Source: an uncultured Bacteroidota bacterium (GTDB taxonomy: Bacteria > Bacteroidota > Bacteroidia > Bacteroidales > SZUA-534). Taken from it: DNA of 64,000 nucleotides. Shown in pieces: positions 42,556 to 50,966 of the stretch (positions within the stretch are counted from its first letter, which is position 1; every line of letters starts with the position of its first letter). The notes under the pieces were generated by a model, which saw only the letters and a program-made list of their open reading frames with translations, was not told where the DNA came from and searched no databases. A program made the translations under genes and the position numbers. The stretch is from assembly GCA_946186925.1 (NCBI GenBank), contig CAMHPA010000006.1, positions 1-64,000 of the forward strand, given 5' to 3'.

Positions 42556-42630
42556 TGAACGCTGTACGTTTTTCGGTATCGCAAAAATCAGCCGAAAACA
42601 CTTATCGGGCAATCCCAATTAGTGGGGATT
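42556..42630 (-). promoter_or_regulatory. Operator copy S5 plus promoter of the TetR gene
   Basis: AATCCCAATTAGTGGGGATT (42611-42630); ATTG (42613-42610), 20 bases, GATTTTTG (42589-42582), 13 bases, CGTACAGCGTTCA (42568-42556), then the TetR ATG at 42552. Confidence 0.8.
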
Positions 42631-42670
42631 TGTGCGGGTGTGGGGTGGCGATTGTGGGGATAAAATCAAC

Positions 42671-42697
42671 AAAAGGGAACACTCTGTGCCCCCTTTT
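42671..42697 (-). terminator. Terminator after the M49-like gene
   Basis: AAAAGGG (42671-42677) and CCCTTTT (42691-42697) with GC-rich inner pairs, about 75 bases after the stop of the M49-like gene on the minus strand. Confidence 0.6.
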
Positions 42698-42772
42698 GCC
42701 TTGTCTGGTGCCGATTTATCGTCGAAAAACTGGGTTGTACAAGCGCCAGACCATTATCAGAAAAAACGTGTC

Positions 42773-44374
42773 TTACTTCTTGAAATTCAACTGAATATCG
42801 ACAGGAATGTTTTCCAGACGCAGATTCTTAATGTCGGCTGTCAGATTATCGTCGGGTTTTGAGTATTTTGCCACAAACTCGTTGGCTTTCTGCAAGTTGC
42901 CAGTGGCCTGAATCTCTAAAATCTGCGCAGCCATTCCAGCCAGAGCGCTTTCCATCTTTGCAAAGTCGATTGTGTAGGTTCCGCTGACCGAACGGTGGAA
43001 TGCGGCGTTATCTTTCAAATAGTTGTAAATCATTATATTGGCGCGTCCCAGAGTCGAGCCTTCGCCGTAGCGTTCAGAGCGGATTGTCGAAGCGAAGAAG
43101 GTTGCGAGCGCGTCCTCTTTGGTGAAAATGTTGGGCAAATCGAAGTGCTTTTGCAGCGTGCCGACAAGGTAAACGCCCACCACGTTCGCCTTAACTTCCT
43201 CAAGCACAGGCGCGTTGGCGGCAAGTGCCGACTGAACATCGGTGCCGTCGGTGACGGTTTTCTTCACGCCAAGGCCGTGGGCTATCTCGCGGAAAGCAGT
43301 GTTCCAGAAAAAGGCTTCTTGCGAGATATGTTCCTTATAATCAGCGTCTAAAAGCAGATTTCCAGTGGGCGCCACAATGTAGTTGAACTTGTTGCGGATA
43401 ATGTTCTCGAACAATATGGTGCGGGTTCCCTTATCGCGCTGAACATCAGTGTCAAACGGCAGGTTGAGCGCAATAACCTTGACGCCCGCGTTGGCCTTGC
43501 CAGCGTAGTAGATTGCGTCGTACGAGAAAATGTTCGACCCAGTGCCAGGCTGGAACTGCTTGTACTCGTCGGCGCACGGCAGGTCGGCCTGGAACTCGCC
43601 AAGGCGGGCGGCAAACTGCTGCATCTTGTCGGTCTGCGCCTCGTTTTTCAGCATCACGTAGGCCTCATACGAGCGTTTTTTGCCCAGAAGTTGGTCGTCG
43701 GTGCTCTCGTTGGGGCCGATAACAATGTCCATCTTGCTGTCGGTCATATCGAGCCAGGCAATGCTGCTCTCGTAATAGTTGTCGGTGCGCAGCGCGTCGG
43801 CTTTGGCCTGAAGATATTTTTTCACGCTCGGCTTTATGGTAATGTCGGCGGCAGCGGTTAAGTAGTTGGCAATCTTATCGATATGCGTTTTGTAGGCATC
43901 GTGGTACCAAACAGCGTCAAGTTGTCCGTCGGCCTTGCGGCGAATGAGCGTGTAGGGGCTTTCCTTGTCGGGATTGCCGAACTGTCGGAACTCGTCGGCT
44001 GTCATATCGGCTGGATAGAAGTTGGCGCCAGGCTGACGCTTGCTGTATCCATCGACAAACGGTTCGCCCGAAATGCGGTCCCACGGCCCGTAGTTTATCA
44101 GGGCGTAGGCTTTTGCGTCAGCATCGGCAATGCTGTTGATAAACTGCTGTTTGTCACCAAAATACTGTTCCCAATAAATGGCGTCAACCTCGTCGGCGGC
44201 AAAGCGGTACAGGTTCAGCACTTCCTTGCCGTTGTCGGAAATTCCGCTCAAATCTGGCGCCTGAATGTCAACCACGGCATATTGTTCGGTCTTTTTCGCA
44301 AACTGCGACTTTTTCTGTTCGCAAGCCGTCGTCAGCATCACAGCCGCAGCGGCCAAAATAACTATCTTTTTCAT
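42773..44374 (-). CDS. M49-like (dipeptidyl-peptidase III-type) lipoprotein with altered zinc site
   Basis: 533 residues from the ATG at 44374; the frame to 44539 overlaps the upstream gene and is rejected. MKKIVILAAAAVMLTTAC is a lipoprotein signal. The rest follows the M49-related family: EAFFWNTAFREIAHGLGVKK near residues 355-372 and LEEVKANVVGVYLVG near 395. Where relatives have HExxHG, this protein has Arg362-Glu363-Ile-Ala-His366: the first zinc histidine is arginine (CGC for CAC). The Glu in EEVKAN, another ligand position, remains. It may be inactive or use another role. It follows the AAE transporter by 2 bases. Confidence 0.75.
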   Translation of the reverse strand: MKKIVILAAAAVMLTTACEQKKSQFAKKTEQYAVVDIQAPDLSGISDNGKEVLNLYRFAADEVDAIYWEQYFGDKQQFINSIADADAKAYALINYGPWDRISGEPFVDGYSKRQPGANFYPADMTADEFRQFGNPDKESPYTLIRRKADGQLDAVWYHDAYKTHIDKIANYLTAAADITIKPSVKKYLQAKADALRTDNYYESSIAWLDMTDSKMDIVIGPNESTDDQLLGKKRSYEAYVMLKNEAQTDKMQQFAARLGEFQADLPCADEYKQFQPGTGSNIFSYDAIYYAGKANAGVKVIALNLPFDTDVQRDKGTRTILFENIIRNKFNYIVAPTGNLLLDADYKEHISQEAFFWNTAFREIAHGLGVKKTVTDGTDVQSALAANAPVLEEVKANVVGVYLVGTLQKHFDLPNIFTKEDALATFFASTIRSERYGEGSTLGRANIMIYNYLKDNAAFHRSVSGTYTIDFAKMESALAGMAAQILEIQATGNLQKANEFVAKYSKPDDNLTADIKNLRLENIPVDIQLNFKK

Positions 44375-44376
44375 AT

Positions 44377-46062
44377 TTAAAGAATTAACATTATCAGAAT
44401 TTGTGCCGCCACCACTCGAAGAAACATTGTGAGCGGGTAAACGGTGGCGTAGTTTACCGCAATGCGTCCGCTCCCGAACATCTGCTCTGAAAACGAGAGT
44501 AGCGCGGGGTCGGTGGTGCCGCCCGAAAGCAGACCGCATATCTTGAAAAAGTTCATTTTAAGGAAGATACGGGCAATGAGCGCCACAATGGTCATCGGCA
44601 CAAGCGTAATGATTGCGCCGTAGCCAATCCAGGCGAAACCGCCGTTCATCAGGCAACTGACAAAATTCTCGCCCGCGCCAAGTCCCACAGCCGCCATAAA
44701 GAGCGATATGCCAATCTCGCGAATCATCAGGTTGGCCGAGAGCGCGGTGTAGGTTGTAATGCGCAGTTTCGGCCCGAAGTGGCCCAGCAGAATGGCGATA
44801 ATGAGCGGACCGCCCGCTATGCCCAGTTTGAGCGGCTGCGGCATCGACGGAAAGCGCAGCGGAATCATTCCCACCACAACGCCGATTGCAATGCCGAAGA
44901 AAATGGGCACCAGATTAGGCCTGTGAAGCGATTCGGGCTTGTTGCCCACCAACTGCGCGAGTTGGTTTATGCCGTCTTCGCTGCCCACCACCTGAATGCT
45001 GTCGCCAACTTGCAGAATCAGGTCGGCATCGGCCTGAAGGTCGACGCTTGAGCGCAGAATGCGGGTGACGGTGACGCCGTAACGCTGGCGGATATTGAGT
45101 TTGCGCAGGCTTTTGCCCGTAATGCTCGACTGCGTTATCGACAGCCGCTTCGACACCAGTTTGCAGCCTGGCTGCTGCCACTCTTTCATATCCACCTGAA
45201 TCTCGTTGCCGAACAGGATTTTTACCATATCCTTATGCTGAATATCGGTGACAATCAGTAGTTTATCGCCTTCGTTGAGTGGTGTGTCCAAATCGGCTGG
45301 CGACACTTTTCCGTCCCGCATCACGCGCGACACCACAAGGTGCTCGTTGTTGCTCTCGCCAATCACATCGTGCAGCGTCTTGCCGAAAATGGCTGGGTTC
45401 TCGACCACGCACGCCAGACGGTAGGCGCTCGACTCGCCGCTCTCTTCGGTTGCCGACGAGTCGCGCTCGCGCTTCAAATCGACCCGAAAAATTGCGCGCA
45501 AGGCGATAATCAGAAAAATGGCGCCCAAAACGCCAAGCGGATAGGCCACCGCATAGGCCGAAGCCAATGCCGACGACGCTTGCGAAGCCTGCTCAACCGT
45601 TCCGCCATCGGCCATTGTGGCGTCGGCAATCATCTGCTGCGCCGCACCGAGCCCTGGCGTGTTAGTCACGGCCGCCGACATCACACCTGTCAGAATATCA
45701 AGCCTTTCGCCCGACACCAAATGAATTATGTAGGTTGTAACCACGGCCAAAACCACAAGCGCAATGGCCATCAGGTTCATCGGAAGGCCGTCTTTGCGGA
45801 ACGAGCGGAAGAAGCCTGGCCCCACCTGCAGGCCGATTGCGAAAACAAAGAGTATCAGGCCGAAATCTTTGAAAAGCGACAGAATCTGCGGCGGAATGCG
45901 CAGGCCGAAGTGGCTGAGCGCAATGCCGACAAACAAAATCCACGTGGTGCCGAGCGACACGCCCTTCACCTTAAAGCGTCCGAGATAAAGCCCCGACGCA
46001 ATCACAAGCGACAGAATGAAAATGGCGCTTGCCGTACTGTTTTGTGCAATCAAATTCATCAT
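44377..46062 (-). CDS. AAE/YidE-type transporter with two RCK_C domains
   Basis: 561 residues of the aspartate-alanine exchanger (AAE) family. Five or so N-terminal helices (IFILSLVIASGLYLGRFKVKGVSLG; LILFVFAIGLQVGPGFFRSF; AAVTNTPGLGAAQQ near 130) are followed by two TrkA-C-type domains (about 205-290 and 295-375: GKTLHDVIGESNNEHLVVSRVMRDG; GKSLRKLNIRQRYGVTVTRILRS) and a second membrane half with GGTTDPALLSFSEQ. Substrate is probably an organic anion but unknown. A second ATG at 46059 fits the very short leader after the -7 box at 46078-46071. It is divergent from a LysR regulator. Confidence 0.88.
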   Translation of the reverse strand: MMNLIAQNSTASAIFILSLVIASGLYLGRFKVKGVSLGTTWILFVGIALSHFGLRIPPQILSLFKDFGLILFVFAIGLQVGPGFFRSFRKDGLPMNLMAIALVVLAVVTTYIIHLVSGERLDILTGVMSAAVTNTPGLGAAQQMIADATMADGGTVEQASQASSALASAYAVAYPLGVLGAIFLIIALRAIFRVDLKRERDSSATEESGESSAYRLACVVENPAIFGKTLHDVIGESNNEHLVVSRVMRDGKVSPADLDTPLNEGDKLLIVTDIQHKDMVKILFGNEIQVDMKEWQQPGCKLVSKRLSITQSSITGKSLRKLNIRQRYGVTVTRILRSSVDLQADADLILQVGDSIQVVGSEDGINQLAQLVGNKPESLHRPNLVPIFFGIAIGVVVGMIPLRFPSMPQPLKLGIAGGPLIIAILLGHFGPKLRITTYTALSANLMIREIGISLFMAAVGLGAGENFVSCLMNGGFAWIGYGAIITLVPMTIVALIARIFLKMNFFKICGLLSGGTTDPALLSFSEQMFGSGRIAVNYATVYPLTMFLRVVAAQILIMLIL

Positions 46063-46070
46063 AACGGCCG

Positions 46071-46162
46071 CAAAAGTACCGCCGCCGCGAATGTTGTTTT
46101 ATCGCAGAATAATGTTTTTAGCGATATTATTTATCGATTTTCGCGATAAATGAATATTTTTG
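46071..46162. promoter_or_regulatory. Divergent promoters and LysR-type dyads
   Basis: Minus strand -7 box TACTTTTG (46078-46071) serves the transporter; plus strand TATTTTTG (46155-46162) serves the LysR gene. Between them lie two related dyads: TATCGC-15nt-GCGATA (46100-46126) and TTTATCG-7nt-CGATAAA (46130-46150), the second centred where an autorepressing LysR would bind. Confidence 0.6.
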
Positions 46163-46184
46163 CCGACGTAAAATTCAGAAGGAT

Positions 46185-47087
46185 ATGGAATTACGGCAGT
46201 TGAAATATTTTGCCGAAGTGAGTCGGCGCAAAAGTTTCTCGGAAGCGTCGAAGGCGCTTTTCATAACGCAGAGCACACTCTCGCAGCAGATTCAGAAACT
46301 GGAAGAAGAACTTGGCGTTGAACTACTTACGCGCGACACTCGACACGTTGAGTTGAGCGACTACGGCACACAGTTTCTGCCTTGCGCACTGCAGATTCTG
46401 CAAGACGCGCAGGCGGGCATCGACAAGATTAAAGACGCGCAAAACCTTATGTCGGGCGAGTTGCGCGTGGGTTCCACCTACTCGTTCGACCCGCTGCTCT
46501 ACAAAACTGCGCTCGGATTCCACAAGCGCTATCCGCACATCAAACTGCTAATGCACAGTTCGTCGAAGGAAGTGCTGCTCAAAATGCTGACCGACAGAGA
46601 ATTGGATATTGTGCTGGCCTACAAGTCGTATCTCACCGACGAGCGGATAATGTCGCACCCGCTGTTCAACGGCCGATTGAGCCTGATTATGGCCCGTCGG
46701 TACGCCCCCGACAGCGCCGTCGGCATTGAACTCGACAGCCTGCCGAAATATCCGCTGGCGCTGCCGTCGAAAGGTCTGCAAGCCCGCGACGCGCTCGATT
46801 TAATGCTCTCAACCCACAACATCAGTCTCGACATCCGCTTTGAGTTGAACAACCTGCACGGCATTCTGAGCCTTGTGCGCAACAGCCGCCTGGCCACCAT
46901 TCTGTCGGGCGAAGTGGTGAGCAATGCCGACGCTTTTGCGGCCATCCCCATAAACCACCCCGACGCCCGAATGGACGGCTGCTACCACTACCTGAAAAAC
47001 ACCTATCAGAAGAAATCGGCCGAAGTGTTCATCGATATGCTGAAGGAAAACAACGCGTTCAACCTTGCGGGAAGGATTGAAGGGTGA
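46185..47087 (+). CDS. LysR-family transcriptional regulator
   Basis: 300 residues. Residues 1-60 are the LysR winged helix-turn-helix (MELRQLKYFAEVSRRKSFSEASKALFITQSTLSQQIQKLEEELGVELL). The rest is the two-lobed effector domain, with SGELRVGSTYSFDPLL near 90 and NNLHGILSLVRNSRLATILSG near 225. It is divergent from the AAE-type transporter with paired ATCG dyads between them, so it most likely controls that transporter and the co-transcribed M49-like gene. Its stop is 5 bases from the converging ABC gene. Confidence 0.9.
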   Translation: MELRQLKYFAEVSRRKSFSEASKALFITQSTLSQQIQKLEEELGVELLTRDTRHVELSDYGTQFLPCALQILQDAQAGIDKIKDAQNLMSGELRVGSTYSFDPLLYKTALGFHKRYPHIKLLMHSSSKEVLLKMLTDRELDIVLAYKSYLTDERIMSHPLFNGRLSLIMARRYAPDSAVGIELDSLPKYPLALPSKGLQARDALDLMLSTHNISLDIRFELNNLHGILSLVRNSRLATILSGEVVSNADAFAAIPINHPDARMDGCYHYLKNTYQKKSAEVFIDMLKENNAFNLAGRIEG

Positions 47088-47092
47088 CCTTC

Positions 47093-48742
47093 TCACCCAT
47101 TCTTTCCCTCGCTAGCCTTTCCGTCTTTAATGGTGACAATCTTGTCGGCGCCAGCCACGGTACGCATTCGGTGGGCAATCACCAAAACGGTCTTGCCTTT
47201 GATAAATTTTGAAATCGACTGCTGTATAAGTGTCTCGTTTTCAACGTCGAGCGAAGCCGAAGCCTCGTCGAGCAGGATTATCGGGGCGTTTTTCAGGAAG
47301 GCGCGGGCGATTGATATGCGCTGACGCTCGCCGCCCGACAGTTTCTTGCCGTTCTCGCCAATCACCGTTTGCCACTTATCGGGCAGATTTTCAACAAATT
47401 CGGTGCAGTTGGCAAGCGCTGCGGCCTGCATCACCTGCTCGTCGGTAGCGTCTTTGTCGCCAATGCGGATATTTTCCATAACGGTATTGTTGAACAAGGT
47501 AACATCTTGGAAAACAATCGAGTAAAGATTCATCAGCGTTTCGGGGTCGATTTTTGAAATGTCTTGTCCGCCAACGGTTATGCGGCCCGAATCGACGTCC
47601 CAGAACCGCGCCGCGAGTCTTGAAACGGTTGTCTTGCCGCTGCCCGACGGGCCAATGAGCGCCGTCACCTCGCCTTGCTTTGCGGTGAACGACACGCCGT
47701 CCAAAATCTTTTTTCCGTCCTGGTAAGAGAACGTAACATTCTGAAACTCAATGTCGCCGCCGTTCACTTTGAGTTCTTCGGTGCCAGTCTGCTCTTTGTG
47801 CAGCAGAATGTCGTTGAGCCGCTCACTGTTGACATCGAGCGCGATAATGGCCGCAAAATGCTCAAGCGAAGTGAGCAGCGGGTCGTAAATGCGCGACGCT
47901 ATCAGCAGGAACAGGAAGAATTCCAGCAGACCTAACTCGCCGCTTCTCAACAACATAGCGCCTACAAGAGCCGTGGTTGCAATGCCGAATTTCAGCAGCA
48001 GTTCGGCGTTGCAGACAAAAAGCCCAGTGCCGAGTTCGTTCCAGAGCATACGTTTCTCAACCTCGTGAATTTTGGCTTTAATTTCCTTGAAATAAGGCTG
48101 TTGCGCGTTGTTTTGCCGCAGGTCGCGGACGGTTTCCAGACATTCCTGAATTTTTTCGGTCATCTCAACGGCCGCCGCGCTCTTCCGCTTGCCCAGTTTG
48201 TACTGCACCTTGCGCGAGAAAGCCACAATGAGCATACTCAGCGGCAGCACCCAAACCACCGCCAAGGCCATCTTCCAGTTAATGAAAAACAGACACACGG
48301 CCAATATGCAAGTGCTTATTATTGAGCCGATTAGTTGCGGAATAAAGTGCGACGAAGCCTGTTCAATGCTTGCCGCGTCGTCCATCAGCGTCGAAGTCAG
48401 GTCGGCGCTGTCTTTCTTGGCGAAGAACGAAAGCGGCAGTTTCCGCAGTTTCTCGGCCAGCGTCACGCGCCTGATTCCGCTTTCGCGATAAGTCGAGAAA
48501 TAGCAGGTGTTGTATTGAATCACGGTGGTGACAATCATCAGCACCAGCCAAATGCAAATGCCTGTAAGATAAAAACTTGCGCGACCAACCAGAGTCCCGC
48601 CCATAATGTCCTGAATCAGGAACCAGAGCAGAACAACAGGCGAGAACAGCGCCAGATTGTAAAACACGTTTGCCGTCGACGCAATCACCATCGACCTTGC
48701 GCCCTCGTCAGACAGGGCATATTTTTGTTTAAGAGTTGCCAT
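47093..48742 (-). CDS. ABC transporter, fused permease-ATPase, second subunit
   Basis: 549 residues: six helices in the first 300 residues (FLIQDIMGGTLVG; YLTGICIWLVLMIVTTVI; IISTCILAVCLFFINWKMALAVVWVLP) and a C-terminal ATPase with Walker A GPSGSGKTT near 355, LSGGERQR near 455, Walker B IILLDEASASLD near 475 and the His switch AHRMRTV near 510. It follows the first ABC subunit by 131 bases and the two should form a heterodimer. The gap carries short repeats (48749-48772 and 48809-48862). Substrate is discussed with the first subunit. Confidence 0.9.
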   Translation of the reverse strand: MATLKQKYALSDEGARSMVIASTANVFYNLALFSPVVLLWFLIQDIMGGTLVGRASFYLTGICIWLVLMIVTTVIQYNTCYFSTYRESGIRRVTLAEKLRKLPLSFFAKKDSADLTSTLMDDAASIEQASSHFIPQLIGSIISTCILAVCLFFINWKMALAVVWVLPLSMLIVAFSRKVQYKLGKRKSAAAVEMTEKIQECLETVRDLRQNNAQQPYFKEIKAKIHEVEKRMLWNELGTGLFVCNAELLLKFGIATTALVGAMLLRSGELGLLEFFLFLLIASRIYDPLLTSLEHFAAIIALDVNSERLNDILLHKEQTGTEELKVNGGDIEFQNVTFSYQDGKKILDGVSFTAKQGEVTALIGPSGSGKTTVSRLAARFWDVDSGRITVGGQDISKIDPETLMNLYSIVFQDVTLFNNTVMENIRIGDKDATDEQVMQAAALANCTEFVENLPDKWQTVIGENGKKLSGGERQRISIARAFLKNAPIILLDEASASLDVENETLIQQSISKFIKGKTVLVIAHRMRTVAGADKIVTIKDGKASEGKNG

Positions 48743-48748
48743 TTTTTA

Positions 48749-48862
48749 TTTAGGATTTAGGATTTAGGATTTTTTGATTATTGCACTGATTATCATAGTT
48801 TTTGACTTTAGACATCAGACTGCAGACTTAAGACTGTTGTCCGTTGTCTGTTGTCCGTAGTC
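48749..48862. repeat. Short tandem repeats between ABC genes
   Basis: TTTAGGA repeated three times (48749-48769), then a stretch with GACTGTTGTCCGTTGTC and TGTTGTCCGTAGTCC (48809-48862). The latter resembles the TTGTC repeats near 35.8 kb. Confidence 0.5.
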
Positions 48863-48873
48863 CTTTTCAATTT

Positions 48874-50655
48874 TCAATTCTCAATTTTCCATTCCACCGA
48901 TTTTTGGTATTCGTTCCACATTCGAGAGTAGATACCTTGCTGTTTTACAAGGTCTTCGTGCTTGCCGCTCTCGACAATCCGCCCTTCTTTGAACACGAAA
49001 ATCGCGTCGGCGTCAACAACGGTTGAAAGGCGGTGGGCGATTTTTATAACTGTCTTTCCTTTAGACATTTCGTTGAATGCCCGAAGCACTTTTTCCTCGT
49101 TTTCGGGGTCGGCAAAGGCGGTTGCCTCGTCCAGAATCAGAATGGGCGCGTTGCGCAGCATCACCCTCGCAATGGCAATGCGCTGCTGCTCGCCGCCGCT
49201 CAAATAGGTGCCGCGACTGCCAATGACGGTGTTCACGCCGTCGGGCAGGCGGTTGATAATGTCGGTGCATTGGGCGCGTTGCAGAACTTCAGCAACTTCG
49301 GCGTCGGTTGCCGTCGGCTTGGCCATCTTGATATTGTCTAAAATGCTCGTTTTCATTAGTTTGCTGTCTTGAAAAACAAACGACACGATTTCCGACAGCC
49401 GCGCCTGCGGAATGTTGCGCACATCGACGCCGCCAATGAGAATGCGGCCTTCGGCAACATCCCAGAACCGCGACACAAGGCTTGCCGACGTGGTTTTGCC
49501 GCCACCCGACGGCCCGACAAAGGCCACGTGTCCGCCCGACGGAATTGTCAGCGAAATGCCGTCCAGAGCGTTCCGCGCGGCATCTTTGTAACGGAATTTA
49601 ACATTCTGAAACTCAACCGAATAATCGCTTGGCGTTTGCGGATTTTCGGCATCTTTCATCTCTTCGACATCGAGCACCGAATTGATTCGCAAAAGCGAGT
49701 TCTCAACAATCATATCGGCTTCCGACGAGTGCATCAACTTGAAGAAAATCACCGCGATAACGGGCGTGAAAATGATATAGAACATCAGGTTTGAGAAAAA
49801 CTCGGGGCTTGCCGCGCCGCTGCCGTGCCAGAGCGCAACGGCCGTCAGCATTGCAAAAAACGAGTTGATTACAACGGTGTAGGCCGTCATCGGAATACGG
49901 AAACGACGGGTGTAACTAACTGAAAATATTTCGTATGTATCGATCGCCGCCTTGAGTTTCTTGAACGAGAAAACCGACTGCCCGAACGTCTTCACAACAG
50001 GAATGCCGCGCACGTACTCAACGGCTTCCTTCGTCATATTCTCGAGCGCGACGTTGTAGGCCAGAATATCGCGCTTCAGCGACGGCCCCACCATAAAACC
50101 GTACATTATGAGAAAGGCGACCACAATGGTTGCAATGCACAGAAGGCCGATTCGCCAGTCGAAATACATCAGCAGGGCAATCATCGCCACGGGCGTCACC
50201 ATTCCCACGGTGCGGTCGGGCAGAATGTGTTCCAGGTAGTTGCTCATTGCGTCGGTTGAGTCGATAATGATTTTGCGGATTTTGCCGCTGCCTTCGGTCT
50301 CAATGTGTCCGAGCGGCATCCGAAGCACCTTGGCCACGCAGCGCTCGCGAATGTTGGCCACCGTGCGGAACGCCCCAAGGTGCGAGCAGGCCAGCGCGCA
50401 AAAATAGACGCACATTGCGTTGACCGCATACTTGACGGCCGTAAAGCCGTAATCTTCAATGTTTTCCGCTTTCGCGAAATCGGGCGCCACACTCAGCACT
50501 TCGTTCACGATTTTCCAAATGTAAACGAACGGCACCAGTCCCAGGCACGCGCTCGCCGCCGACAGCACAATGGCCCCAACGGTGAAATACTTGAACCGAC
50601 CTGCGTTGTCCATCAGCGTGAGCAGGTTCGGTCGCTTTTTTGTTTTGTTATCCAT
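48874..50655 (-). CDS. ABC transporter, fused permease-ATPase, siderophore-importer-like
   Basis: 593 residues with six helices and an ATPase: Walker A GPSGGGKTT near 382, LSGGEQQR near 482, Walker B ILILDEATAFADPENE near 503 and AHRLST near 540. The sequence DEATAFADPENE after Walker B is characteristic of the IrtAB/YbtPQ group, exporter-fold proteins that import iron-siderophores. Import of a siderophore, haem or related compound is therefore plausible but not proven. Preceded by operator S6 and an attenuator-like hairpin only 57 bases before the start. Confidence 0.88.
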   Translation of the reverse strand: MDNKTKKRPNLLTLMDNAGRFKYFTVGAIVLSAASACLGLVPFVYIWKIVNEVLSVAPDFAKAENIEDYGFTAVKYAVNAMCVYFCALACSHLGAFRTVANIRERCVAKVLRMPLGHIETEGSGKIRKIIIDSTDAMSNYLEHILPDRTVGMVTPVAMIALLMYFDWRIGLLCIATIVVAFLIMYGFMVGPSLKRDILAYNVALENMTKEAVEYVRGIPVVKTFGQSVFSFKKLKAAIDTYEIFSVSYTRRFRIPMTAYTVVINSFFAMLTAVALWHGSGAASPEFFSNLMFYIIFTPVIAVIFFKLMHSSEADMIVENSLLRINSVLDVEEMKDAENPQTPSDYSVEFQNVKFRYKDAARNALDGISLTIPSGGHVAFVGPSGGGKTTSASLVSRFWDVAEGRILIGGVDVRNIPQARLSEIVSFVFQDSKLMKTSILDNIKMAKPTATDAEVAEVLQRAQCTDIINRLPDGVNTVIGSRGTYLSGGEQQRIAIARVMLRNAPILILDEATAFADPENEEKVLRAFNEMSKGKTVIKIAHRLSTVVDADAIFVFKEGRIVESGKHEDLVKQQGIYSRMWNEYQKSVEWKIEN

Positions 50656-50713
50656 ATACTTAATTTTTAATTTGTTACGCTTTTAAAAGCGAACAGCCGT
50701 CAATTTTGTTCTC

Positions 50714-50745
50714 AAAAAAAAAGGACCCGTTTCCGAGTCCCTTTT
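50714..50745 (-). terminator. Attenuator-like terminator in the ABC leader
   Basis: A 12-bp stem AAAAGGGACTCG / CGGGTCCTTTTT with the loop GAAA, followed by nine T on the minus strand. Compared with the MMPL leader hairpin, two base pairs differ but stay paired, which supports selection on structure. Confidence 0.75.
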
Positions 50746-50792
50746 CCCTAACTTTAATTCAAAATACGGCTTGTTTGTCTGTACATTTTAAG

Positions 50793-50867
50793 TGAACGCT
50801 GTACGTTTTTAAATGCTGCAAAAATCAGCCGAAAACGCATATCGGTCAATCCCAATTTGTGGGGATT
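50793..50867 (-). promoter_or_regulatory. Operator copy S6 plus promoter of the ABC operon
   Basis: AATCCCAATTTGTGGGGATT (50848-50867); ATTG (50850-50847), 20 bases, GATTTTTG (50826-50819), 13 bases, CGTACAGCGTTCA (50805-50793). The rest of the 311-base gap holds the leader hairpin and, next to the upstream gene, nothing I recognise. Confidence 0.8.
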
Positions 50868-50966
50868 TGTGCGGATTCCGACTGACAACTTATGGGTATA
50901 AAAACGGCGCGATTATGCATTTGCAACGTCGCGCCGATTCGCGGTGAGCGGTTCCGTCACCACGCT

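Noticed and set aside
42375..44539. N-terminal extension of the M49-like protein to 44539
   Set aside because: The added residues come from the end of the AAE transporter gene in another frame; MKKIVIL at 44374 is a proper lipoprotein signal.
48749..48862. CRISPR array
   Set aside because: The repeats are 7-15 bases with no regular spacers and no cas genes nearby.
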